The translations under genes and the position numbers were made by a program. Positions 8,715 to 15,985 of a DNA stretch of 60,292 nt are shown here, in pieces. The notes below the pieces were generated by a model. The model did not search any database, was not told the DNA's origin, and was given only the letters and a program-made list of their open reading frames with translations. Within the stretch, counting starts at the first letter, position 1. Each line of letters opens with the position of its first letter. The stretch lies in contig JANQOW010000136.1 in NCBI GenBank assembly GCA_028285595.1, forward strand, positions 1 to 60,292. The letters are read 5' to 3'. This stretch comes from Hyphomicrobiales bacterium (GTDB taxonomy: Bacteria; Pseudomonadota; Alphaproteobacteria; Rhizobiales; CAJQND01).

Positions 8715-10277
8715 ATGACCGGTATTGCAAGCTTTGAACATCTAACGGGCCATTCGCGCGGCACCACCACCTGGCTGCGGGGCGACGCGATCGATGTGGT
8801 GCTCGGGCCCAACGCGATGCTGCGGGTTCACTCCCCTGAAAGTCCCGGCCAAGACGGCAATGCGATTGCCCACTTACGGCGCCGGGAAGACGATTACCAG
8901 ATTGAGGCTCACGCCGGCCAGCCGCTCTGGATCAATGGCCATCAGGTTACGCAGCACACCTTGCGCCATGGGGACATGATTGAGTTTGGTGAGCGCGGTC
9001 CCGTTTCGCGCTACAGCGTCTATCACGAACAAGATCACATGCACCGCAGTGTGGGCACTGTGATGCAGGACGCGGCGGGCTATCTGCGTGTCAGCCGCAA
9101 GCCTATCCTGGTGCGCCTGTTCCGCGCCGGCTGCCAAATCGCCTGGCGCCTCACGCGCGAAACCACTGTTCTGTTCCGGCTTTCCGTTGTGATCGCCTTC
9201 ACCGTATTGGCGACGCTGGCTTACAAGCAGTATCAGGTCAATCAGCTTCTCCAGCGCGAACTTGAGAAGGGGGCAAGCCAACTGGACGCCTTTGCAAAGT
9301 CCTTAGCGCAAACGCAGGAAACAGCCCTCACCCCGAGCGATCTTGAGGCGCTCCGCTTAGAGCTCAACCCCAGCATGGAAGCCCATGAGAAGCGGCTGGC
9401 GGAGTTGGAGAAGCGCTGGGCTGCGGGCCGTCGTGCCATCGCGCAATCGTCCTCTTCGGTCATCTTCCTGCAAGGCGCTTACGGCTACAAGGATGAAGCC
9501 AGCGGGCGCATGCTGCGTCATGTGATGACACCAGGCGGACACCCGGTCATCACACGGTTTGGCACGCCAAGACTGTCCTTGGACGGGACCGGGCCCGTGG
9601 CCACCCGCCAGCTCACCGGGACCGGGTTCGTGGTCAAGGACACCGGCGTCATTGTGACCAACCGGCATGTGGCCATGCCCTGGGAGAAGGCGGCGGATAC
9701 CAAAACCTTGCAGAGCGCAGGGCTGGTGCCGGTGATGATCCGTTTTGAGGGCTACTTTCCAGGCAGGGCAGATCCTGTTGGCGTTTCGCTTCTCCGCGCC
9801 AGCGAGAAGGCAGACTTGGCCCTGATCAAGAGCGCGGACCAAGGCCAGATGCCCGAAGGTCCAGGCCTGTCCCTGGCGGCGCAAAGGTCTGCGCCGGGAG
9901 ACCAGGTCATCATTCTCGGTTACCCCACCGGGCTCAGGTCCATGTTGGCGCGCGCGGGCGAGGCCTTTGTGCGCAAGTTGCAGGAGGCGAAGGTCTCAGG
10001 CTTCTGGGACATTGCTGCGGCACTCGCGCGCGAAGGCCGGATCAGGCCCTTGGCGAGCCAGGGCATTGTCGGGCAGATCGCGGCAGAAACTGTTGTCTAC
10101 GATGCGCAGACCACACATGGGGGCAGTGGGGGCCCGGTGCTCAACGCTGCGGGAGAAGTGTTGGCGGTGGCCTCGGCAATTGTGCCCAAATTCGGGGGCT
10201 CGAACTTAGGCGTGCCCGTCTCCAGCGTGCTTGAACTCCTCGCATTGGAAGGGATAGAGGTTAAGCCTGGAACCTGA
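8715..10277 (+). CDS. Membrane protein with FHA-like domain and C-terminal trypsin-like protease domain
   Basis: In this 520-residue protein, residues about 25-100 look like an FHA domain (PLWINGHQV then LRHGDMIEFGE). The usual phosphothreonine-binding residues of the first half are poorly conserved. One membrane helix (about 153-170) follows, then a heptad-rich stretch (about 175-240). The protease domain carries His318 (VTNRHVAMPW), Asp367 (ADLALIK) and Ser471 (THGGSGGPVL). The layout suggests a cytoplasmic sensor head and a periplasmic protease. No strong Shine-Dalgarno is visible, so translation may be coupled to the FNT gene 21 nt upstream. The MFS gene starts 16 nt downstream. The function is unknown. 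Confidence 0.82.
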   Translation: MTGIASFEHLTGHSRGTTTWLRGDAIDVVLGPNAMLRVHSPESPGQDGNAIAHLRRREDDYQIEAHAGQPLWINGHQVTQHTLRHGDMIEFGERGPVSRYSVYHEQDHMHRSVGTVMQDAAGYLRVSRKPILVRLFRAGCQIAWRLTRETTVLFRLSVVIAFTVLATLAYKQYQVNQLLQRELEKGASQLDAFAKSLAQTQETALTPSDLEALRLELNPSMEAHEKRLAELEKRWAAGRRAIAQSSSSVIFLQGAYGYKDEASGRMLRHVMTPGGHPVITRFGTPRLSLDGTGPVATRQLTGTGFVVKDTGVIVTNRHVAMPWEKAADTKTLQSAGLVPVMIRFEGYFPGRADPVGVSLLRASEKADLALIKSADQGQMPEGPGLSLAAQRSAPGDQVIILGYPTGLRSMLARAGEAFVRKLQEAKVSGFWDIAAALAREGRIRPLASQGIVGQIAAETVVYDAQTTHGGSGGPVLNAAGEVLAVASAIVPKFGGSNLGVPVSSVLELLALEGIEVKPGT

Positions 10278-10293
10278 AGGGATAAGCCGCAGC

Positions 10294-11922
10294 ATGATTG
10301 AGAGGGCCAGAGCCTGGTTTGATGCCACTTTTCTTGATCTGGCCCGGCAAATGCGGTGGTCATTTCTGCCGCCCTTAATGGTCTACTTCGCCGCCGGCCT
10401 CTCCGGTGCAACGGCGATTGTGGGAACGTTCTTCGTAAAGGAATATCTGGGGCTCTCGGCGGCATTCCTCTCCGGATTGGCGTTCTGGGCCGGACTGCCC
10501 TGGGCGCTGAAAATGCCTTTGGGCCATTTGGTGGATCTGATCTGGCGCTGGAAGTCCGTGCTCATCTATCTCGGCGCCAGCCTCATCGCCGCCAGCGTGG
10601 GCATCATGTACGCCCTGGTCACCATGCCCGATGAGATGGCGCAGATTATGCCACCCGATGCCTGGTACATCGTGAGCGCCCTCCTGGCCCCCACGGGCTA
10701 TGTGCTGCAGGACGCGGTGGCGGACGCCATGTCGGTGGAGGCGGTGCCCAAGTATGACGACAGCGGGGCGCCGCTTGCCGAACAGACCAGCAAGTCCCTC
10801 CACACCACCATGCAGACACTCGGCCGCTTCGCCCTCATCAGCGGCTTGGTGAGCGTGGCGGCCATGAACATCTTCATCTTCGAGGGCGTCGAACAGTTAA
10901 GCACCCAAGAGAAGGCTGAAGTTTACGCCCAGGTCTATCTCCTGGCCTTCATCATCCCGCTTGTGTCGATCACCGGTGCGGTGTTGGCAGAGCTGCACCG
11001 CTGGCAAGAGGTCTCCGCCATGCGCCGCCGCGGCTTGACCGAGCGCGAGATTGCCGCACTGGTGGCCCGGAGCGATGAAAAGGTGGAGCCCAACTACTGG
11101 TACTTTGGCGGCGGTCTCGCGTTTGTGCTGCTCACGCTGGCGATCGGTCTGAGCGGTGTATCCTTTTCCCAGGAGATCGTCTTTGCCGGATCCATGACGA
11201 TCGTGCTTTTGCTTATGCGGCAGTTGCTGCGTGAGCTCTCGCCCGACAAGGCCCGCGCCCTGGTGGGCACGGCGATTATCATCTTCATCTTCCGCGCGGT
11301 GCCTTTGCCCGGTCCCGGCGCCACCTGGTTCCAGATCGACGTGCTGGGCTTCGACCAGCAGTTCCTCTCAGTTCTCTCGCTGATTGCCTCGCTGCTCACC
11401 CTGGCGGCCATGATCGTGCTGCGGCCACTTATGGCGAAACAGAAGATCGTGTTCATCGTCATGCTGTTGACCGTTGCCGCGGGCATCCTCTCCCTGCCGA
11501 ACATCGGGCTCTATTACGGCATCCAGAACTGGACCGCGCCGCTCACCGGCGGCATCGTCGATGCCCATTTCATCGCGTTGATCGACACCGCTGTTGAATC
11601 TCCCCTTGGCCAGATCGCCATGATCCCCATGCTGGCCTGGATCGCGAAAAACGCGCCGGCTCATCTGAAAGCCACCTTCTTTGCGGTCATGGCCTCGTTC
11701 ACCAATCTGGCCCTGTCTGCCTCCAGCCTGTTCACCAAGCATTTGAATGAGGTGCTTGTGGTGACCCGCGAGGTGCGCGACCGGCAGACCAATGTGATCG
11801 AAACCGCGGCAGACTACAGCCAACTCGGCACGCTGTTGATCCTGGCGGCCGTGGTTACGGTGTTGGCGCCCCTGATTGCGATTTTTCTGGTGCAGGTCTC
11901 GCGCTTCAGGACCACCGATTAA
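10294..11922 (+). CDS. MFS-type membrane carrier (folate/biopterin-transporter-like)
   Basis: This 542-residue polytopic protein has about 12 predicted helices. An early ALKMPLGHLVDLIWRWKSVLIYLG stretch (shortened: MPLGHLVDLI then RWKSVLIYLG) resembles the KPLxGxxSD/YRRRPYL region of MFS carriers, especially the BT1 family. A soluble loop rich in E and R lies around residues 225-270 between the halves. The substrate cannot be called. Its ATG follows GAAGGGATAAG by a normal gap, and it starts 16 nt after the FHA-like protease gene, placing it third in the FNT operon. A stem-loop lies 25 nt after its stop. Another carrier superfamily is possible; membrane transport is the firm part. Confidence 0.7.
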   Translation: MIERARAWFDATFLDLARQMRWSFLPPLMVYFAAGLSGATAIVGTFFVKEYLGLSAAFLSGLAFWAGLPWALKMPLGHLVDLIWRWKSVLIYLGASLIAASVGIMYALVTMPDEMAQIMPPDAWYIVSALLAPTGYVLQDAVADAMSVEAVPKYDDSGAPLAEQTSKSLHTTMQTLGRFALISGLVSVAAMNIFIFEGVEQLSTQEKAEVYAQVYLLAFIIPLVSITGAVLAELHRWQEVSAMRRRGLTEREIAALVARSDEKVEPNYWYFGGGLAFVLLTLAIGLSGVSFSQEIVFAGSMTIVLLLMRQLLRELSPDKARALVGTAIIIFIFRAVPLPGPGATWFQIDVLGFDQQFLSVLSLIASLLTLAAMIVLRPLMAKQKIVFIVMLLTVAAGILSLPNIGLYYGIQNWTAPLTGGIVDAHFIALIDTAVESPLGQIAMIPMLAWIAKNAPAHLKATFFAVMASFTNLALSASSLFTKHLNEVLVVTREVRDRQTNVIETAADYSQLGTLLILAAVVTVLAPLIAIFLVQVSRFRTTD

Positions 11923-11946
11923 CCAGCGGCCAAACGTCTTTGCCAG

Positions 11947-11965
11947 TACCCCGGTTTCAGGGGTA
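11947..11965 (+). terminator. Stem-loop after the MFS-like gene
   Basis: TACCCC (11947-11952) and GGGGTA (11960-11965) form a perfect 6-bp stem with a 7-nt loop, 25 nt after the MFS stop and 53 nt before the caspase gene. There is no following T-run, so intrinsic termination is doubtful. It may be an mRNA 3-prime end stabiliser. Confidence 0.4.
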
Positions 11966-12017
11966 TCCTGTGGGGTGAGGCAACCGTAACATTTGCGCCC
12001 GCCGAGGGAGAGGGTCC

Positions 12018-13409
12018 ATGCTGAAACTCCGTTTGATTGTCGCCGCCCTGCTGGTGTTCGCACTTCCCGTGGCCGGGAGCGCTGCGGACCGTGTGGCGCT
12101 GGTGGTGGGCAATTCGGCCTACTCCCATGCAACGCCCCTCACCAATCCGAAGAACGATGCACAAGACATGTCGGCCGCGTTTGAACGTCTGGGCTTTGAG
12201 GTCACCACATTGACCGATCTGGGCTTTGATGACATGCGCCGGGCCTTGAGAACGTTCAGCAGCAAGGCCGTTCGGGCAGATATGGCGGTGATCTTCTATG
12301 CCGGACATGGCATGGAGGTGAACAAACAAAACTATCTTATTCCCGCTGACGCGAAGCTGCAGACCGACCGGGATATCTCGTTTGAAGCCATCCCTCTGGA
12401 GCTGGCCACCGAGGCCGTGTCCGGTGCCAGAACCTTGCGGCTGGTGATCCTGGATGCCTGCCGCAACAACCCGTTTGCGGCGTCTATGACAATGACGAGT
12501 TCCACCCGCTCGCTCGGCCGCGGCTTGGCGCGGGTTGAGCCGGAGGCCGGGACCCTGGTGACCTTCGCGGCCAAAGAGGGCACAACGGCGCTGGACGGCA
12601 CAGACCGCAACAGCCCTTACACCAAGGCGCTGCTGAAGCACCTGGAAACGCCGCAGCTCGAAATCAACTTCCTGTTCCGCGAAGTGCGCGATGACGTGAT
12701 GGCCAGCACCAACCAGCAACAGCAGCCCTTCACCTATGGCTCGCTCGGCAGTCAGCGCATCTACTTCAAGCAAGGCGACGGCCAGCTCCCACCGAACCCC
12801 GCGCCGCCCAAGCAGGAGGTGCCGTCGGCCAACCTGGAACTGGCGCTCTGGAATGAGGTCAAAGGCAGCAGCGACCCGGCCATGTTCCAGGCCTACCTCC
12901 AGCGCTACCCGTCCGGTGTCTTTGCCGGGATCGCGCGCCAGCGGATCAAGAAGCTGCAGCAACGCCAGCAGGAACCGGAGCCGCCCGAAGAAGAGGAAGT
13001 GGCGCGCATCGAGCCGCAGCAGCGCACCATCCAGGGTCCGCGCGGCACCATCCATCTGGGCGATGAAAACATCAGAGGCTGGGCGCGGGTGCGCGGAACC
13101 TGCCTGTCCATCAGAGTGCCCAGAGTTGCTCCGGGCGGTCGCGTCACCCTGCGCTACAGAGGCTTCGGGGTGGAGGATGCTTATGCCAAGCTCGGGTCCG
13201 TGCGCAAATGGCTGCCGCGTATGCGCAACAGAGGCGGCAAGCGGCGTCCAAACTACTGGAGCGGATACAGACAGATCGAGTTTCCACTGAGGAACGGATA
13301 CCGCGGCGGCACTCTTTCCGTTTGCAGCGCGCGCGTGCGCAACCCGGAGAAGCCGGGCGACAAGGACGATCTGCAATTGCGCGATGTGTCTGTGGAGATC
13401 TGGGGCTAG
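12018..13409 (+). CDS. Secreted caspase-like (C14 family) protein 1
   Basis: The 463-residue precursor has a signal peptide (about residues 1-23, VAGSAA). A caspase/metacaspase p20-type domain follows with His97 in FYAGHG and Cys148 in LDACRNNPF, both catalytic positions intact. Residues about 273-316 form a conserved WNEV...YLQRYPSGVFAGIARQRI module, shared with the second caspase-like protein at 15979. An E/P/Q-rich linker leads to a C-terminal beta-rich domain with many R, G and paired Cys residues (about 345-463). Bacterial orthocaspases cut after Arg or Lys; the target here is unknown. A strong GAGAGGG precedes the ATG. It is probably its own transcription unit. Confidence 0.88.
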   Translation: MLKLRLIVAALLVFALPVAGSAADRVALVVGNSAYSHATPLTNPKNDAQDMSAAFERLGFEVTTLTDLGFDDMRRALRTFSSKAVRADMAVIFYAGHGMEVNKQNYLIPADAKLQTDRDISFEAIPLELATEAVSGARTLRLVILDACRNNPFAASMTMTSSTRSLGRGLARVEPEAGTLVTFAAKEGTTALDGTDRNSPYTKALLKHLETPQLEINFLFREVRDDVMASTNQQQQPFTYGSLGSQRIYFKQGDGQLPPNPAPPKQEVPSANLELALWNEVKGSSDPAMFQAYLQRYPSGVFAGIARQRIKKLQQRQQEPEPPEEEEVARIEPQQRTIQGPRGTIHLGDENIRGWARVRGTCLSIRVPRVAPGGRVTLRYRGFGVEDAYAKLGSVRKWLPRMRNRGGKRRPNYWSGYRQIEFPLRNGYRGGTLSVCSARVRNPEKPGDKDDLQLRDVSVEIWG

Positions 13410-13414
13410 AGCGA

Positions 13415-14308
13415 TCAGCCGACCAGATAGCTGCGCAGCTCCTGGCAAGCGCGTTCATGGGCGCCGCGTTCATGTGAGACCAAATAGTAGCCAAGCTCCG
13501 GGCGCCCGATGGGTTTGCCCAGCCGGATCACCTCGCCGCTCGCCACCAAAGCGTCATCCAGCCCAACATAGCCGAGCGCCACACCTTCCCCGCAGCGCAC
13601 CATATCCAGCAAGCTGGGAAAATTCAGAACATCCGTCCGCTCCATGGCAGGCGGGGAAGGACGGCCGTGATGGGCGAACCAGCGCTCCCATGTCATCCAA
13701 CCGTAATTGTAGGGATCTCCGTGCTCCAGCAACCAGGCCGGGTCCAAGGTCTCTTCGGGCCGCTCCGGATCCAGTTCTGGATGTGCATCCAGAAAGGCCG
13801 GTGCCGCAATCACATGGGTGGTCTCGGTGAACAGAAGGTCCTCCCGGGCGCCCGGCCATCCGCCTGCGCCGAAGCGGATGGAGAAGTCCACCTGGCCGGT
13901 GTCAAAATCGCTGTAGTGGTCCGAGGTCAGGAAGTTGATCACCGCCCCTTGTGCCGCGCCACGCATGGCGGTGACCTGGGGCATCAGCCACAAATGGGTC
14001 ATGCCGAACGAGGCCCCGATCACGATTTCCCGGTGCCGGCGCGCCGCAATCTGTCCAAGGGCAATTTCCAGACGGTCCAATGTGGCGGTGATCTGCTCAG
14101 ACGCCAGCGTTCCTTCCGCGTTGAGCCGCACCGCGTTGCCGCTGCGGACGAAAAGCGCGCTGCCCAGCCAGTTCTCCAAAATGGTCACATGGCGGGTCAC
14201 TGCCGGTTGGGCAACGCCAAGCTCTTCGGCGGCCCGGGTGAAGTTACCATGCCGGGCCGCGGCTTCGAAGGCGCGAATGGCATTCATCGGTGGCAGGTGG
14301 CGGCGCAT
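13415..14308 (-). CDS. LysR-family transcriptional regulator (GcvA-like)
   Basis: This 297-residue regulator has an N-terminal winged helix-turn-helix (MNAIRAFEAAARHGNFTRAA then LGVAQPAVTRHVTILE). A periplasmic-binding-like effector domain follows, with the W-L-M-P-x-V and DFSIRFGAGGWPG features of the GcvA/AmpR branch. It is divergent from the desaturase gene with 112 bp between starts, the usual layout for a LysR protein that controls its neighbour and itself. AT-rich direct repeats in that spacer are candidate binding sites. It ends convergently, 5 nt from the caspase-1 stop. The inducer is unknown. Confidence 0.9.
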   Translation of the reverse strand: MRRHLPPMNAIRAFEAAARHGNFTRAAEELGVAQPAVTRHVTILENWLGSALFVRSGNAVRLNAEGTLASEQITATLDRLEIALGQIAARRHREIVIGASFGMTHLWLMPQVTAMRGAAQGAVINFLTSDHYSDFDTGQVDFSIRFGAGGWPGAREDLLFTETTHVIAAPAFLDAHPELDPERPEETLDPAWLLEHGDPYNYGWMTWERWFAHHGRPSPPAMERTDVLNFPSLLDMVRCGEGVALGYVGLDDALVASGEVIRLGKPIGRPELGYYLVSHERGAHERACQELRSYLVG

Positions 14309-14326
14309 CGCGGGTTGTCCTAGGCA

Positions 14327-14396
14327 ATAATTATTTTATGGCAGATTATAAATTTCAGGGATTTCGGGCAATTTCAAAATTCGATAATTTTATGGC
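14327..14396. promoter_or_regulatory. AT-rich direct repeats in the LysR/desaturase divergent spacer
   Basis: ATAATTATTTTATGGC at 14327-14342 is repeated with a one-base deletion as ATAATTTTATGGC at 14384-14396. The segment between them repeats ATTTC-like words. The spacer is strikingly AT-rich against its surroundings and separates divergent genes, so it probably carries both promoters and the LysR binding sites. The assignment is by position and repetition only. Confidence 0.5.
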
Positions 14397-14420
14397 CTCT
14401 GCACCATAGGACCACCGCCG

Positions 14421-15428
14421 ATGAGCACCTCTTCTCCACGGCCCGAAAGGGGCCCCCGCAAAGTCTGGAATTTCACGCCAGTGCTGCCCATCGCTCTGGC
14501 GCCCTATTGGGATTGGCCGGCCAAGCCGCTGGCCTCGGCGCTCTATCTTCTCAAAAGCTGGAATCCGGTGGGCATGCGATTTTTTTACCTGGCGGCAGCC
14601 GTGGTCACGTGGGCCTGGTTCACGCCGGATCTGGCACGGGCGAAGAGTTTCCAGTTCGACTGGATGTTTGAGGTCTGGCTGCGCAACTTTGTTATTCTGA
14701 CCGGTGTGGCAGGCGGACTTCATCTCCTGTTGTGGCGCCTTAAGGCTCAAGCCGATGAGTACCGCTATGACATGCGGCCCATGGCCACCGGGGCGAAGAC
14801 CTTCTTCTTCAAAGACCAGGTTCTGGACAACATGCTCTGGTCCTATGTGGCCCTGCAGTTCTGGACCCTGTTTGAGTGTCTAATGTGGTGGTCCTATGCC
14901 AACGGTTGGGCGCCCATGATCACATTCGACGCCAACCCTGTCTGGTTCCTGACGCTCATCGTTCTGGTGCCGATCTGGGCGGGCTTTTACTTCTACGCCC
15001 ACCATCGCCTTTTGCATGTGGGCCCGCTTTACCGGCATGTGCATTCCTGGCATCACAAGAACATCAACACCGGCCCCTGGTCGGGCCTCGCCATGCATCC
15101 GGTTGAGAGCTTTATTCTGCTCACCGACGTGCTGATCTTCTTTGTGGTGCCGGCCCATCCCATCCATGTCTTGTTCCTGATGTTTCACCACGGCATCGGC
15201 GCCCCCACCTCACATGCCGGGTTTGAGCGCGTGAAGATGGGCAAGAACGCTGGAGTGGAGGTGGGTGATTTCTTTCATCAGCTTCACCACAAGTATTTCG
15301 ATTGCAACTACGGCACTTACGAGACCCCGTGGGACGCCTGGTTCAAAACCTTCCACGATGGAACACAAGAAGGCGATGCGCTGGTGAAGGAGCGGCGGCG
15401 CAGGATTTGGTCCACCGGCGCGGCGTAA
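14421..15428 (+). CDS. Sterol desaturase/fatty acid hydroxylase superfamily membrane enzyme
   Basis: This 335-residue membrane protein has several hydrophobic helices (about 50-70, 88-108, 135-160, 175-195 and 225-250). The di-iron histidine boxes of the FA_hydroxylase superfamily are visible as HHRLLH (about 194), HSWHHK (about 210) and HQLHHK (about 286). Such enzymes hydroxylate or desaturate lipids using O2 and two iron ions. The lipid substrate cannot be told. The divergent LysR gene is its likely regulator. A cytosolic N-terminus rich in P and R precedes the first helix. Confidence 0.9.
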   Translation: MSTSSPRPERGPRKVWNFTPVLPIALAPYWDWPAKPLASALYLLKSWNPVGMRFFYLAAAVVTWAWFTPDLARAKSFQFDWMFEVWLRNFVILTGVAGGLHLLLWRLKAQADEYRYDMRPMATGAKTFFFKDQVLDNMLWSYVALQFWTLFECLMWWSYANGWAPMITFDANPVWFLTLIVLVPIWAGFYFYAHHRLLHVGPLYRHVHSWHHKNINTGPWSGLAMHPVESFILLTDVLIFFVVPAHPIHVLFLMFHHGIGAPTSHAGFERVKMGKNAGVEVGDFFHQLHHKYFDCNYGTYETPWDAWFKTFHDGTQEGDALVKERRRRIWSTGAA

Positions 15429-15449
15429 CGCCAAAGGGTTGCAGAAGGT

Positions 15450-15465
15450 TGTGACTTTTCTCACA
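15450..15465. promoter_or_regulatory. CRP-type palindrome TGTGA-N6-TCACA
   Basis: The exact CRP consensus half-sites TGTGA and TCACA are separated by six bases (CTTTTC), centred at 15457.5, in the gap after the desaturase gene and 74 nt before ATG 15539. A CATGAT/ATGATT stretch at 15483-15489 is roughly where a -10 element would fall for class II activation. A near-identical site lies upstream of the second caspase gene (17858-17873). Confidence 0.6.
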
Positions 15466-15538
15466 GGTGGAAAATCCCCTTTCATGATTTGATGCGCGCC
15501 GTCTGCATCGGGTGATCAAGAGAGGGGTTTGTAAGGTC

Positions 15539-15985
15539 ATGATCGCCTTTGCTGTAAGGTTCGGTGCGCCCGCTGGCTGGAGCTGTTTGTCCGGCCGGCT
15601 CTTCGTGAAGACCGCCGGCGCCAAGTTCATCAACAATGCCCGCACCTTCTGTTTTGGGGCAGATGTCACCCTAAGGGCGGATCTCAAAGTGCGCCTGACG
15701 CTGGGCCCTGAGCCTGAACTGGCGTCCGGCAGCAATGAACTCCTGATTTATGGCGAGTGGGTCTGGAACCTTGAATCCATGTCGGTTGTCATGCCTCTGG
15801 GCACGGCCCCCGATGAGGTGCGGCGGCTGGTACAGCGCTTTGGCCGGGACCGGGTCTGGCTGCAGATCCTGAACGCCTACTGTCCTGATGACGGCGTTGG
15901 CGACCCGGAAATCTGTTTTCAAGCTCTGCTCAAGCCTGAACCCTCAGCGTCTGCGCTGTCAGCAACAGCCCTCAGGGCTCAGTGA
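15539..15985 (+). CDS. Small conserved-looking hypothetical protein
   Basis: This 148-residue protein matches no family I recognise. The start ATG 15539 follows TAAGG at ideal spacing; an upstream in-frame GTG at 15512 lacks one. It is mixed alpha/beta in character, with WNLESMSVVMPLG and DEVRRLVQRFGRDRVWLQIL in the middle, five cysteines, and a low-complexity A/S/L tail. No membrane segment is apparent. The upstream CRP-type palindrome and the Shine-Dalgarno support it as a real gene. Its 3-prime end overlaps the convergent caspase-2 gene by 7 nt. The function is unknown. Confidence 0.6.
   Translation: MIAFAVRFGAPAGWSCLSGRLFVKTAGAKFINNARTFCFGADVTLRADLKVRLTLGPEPELASGSNELLIYGEWVWNLESMSVVMPLGTAPDEVRRLVQRFGRDRVWLQILNAYCPDDGVGDPEICFQALLKPEPSASALSATALRAQ

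Noticed and set aside
11919..13448. Long minus-strand frame opposite caspase-1 (509 residues)
   Set aside because: It is rich in H, Q, R and G, as expected for the antisense of GC-rich coding DNA. Caspase motifs are on the plus strand.
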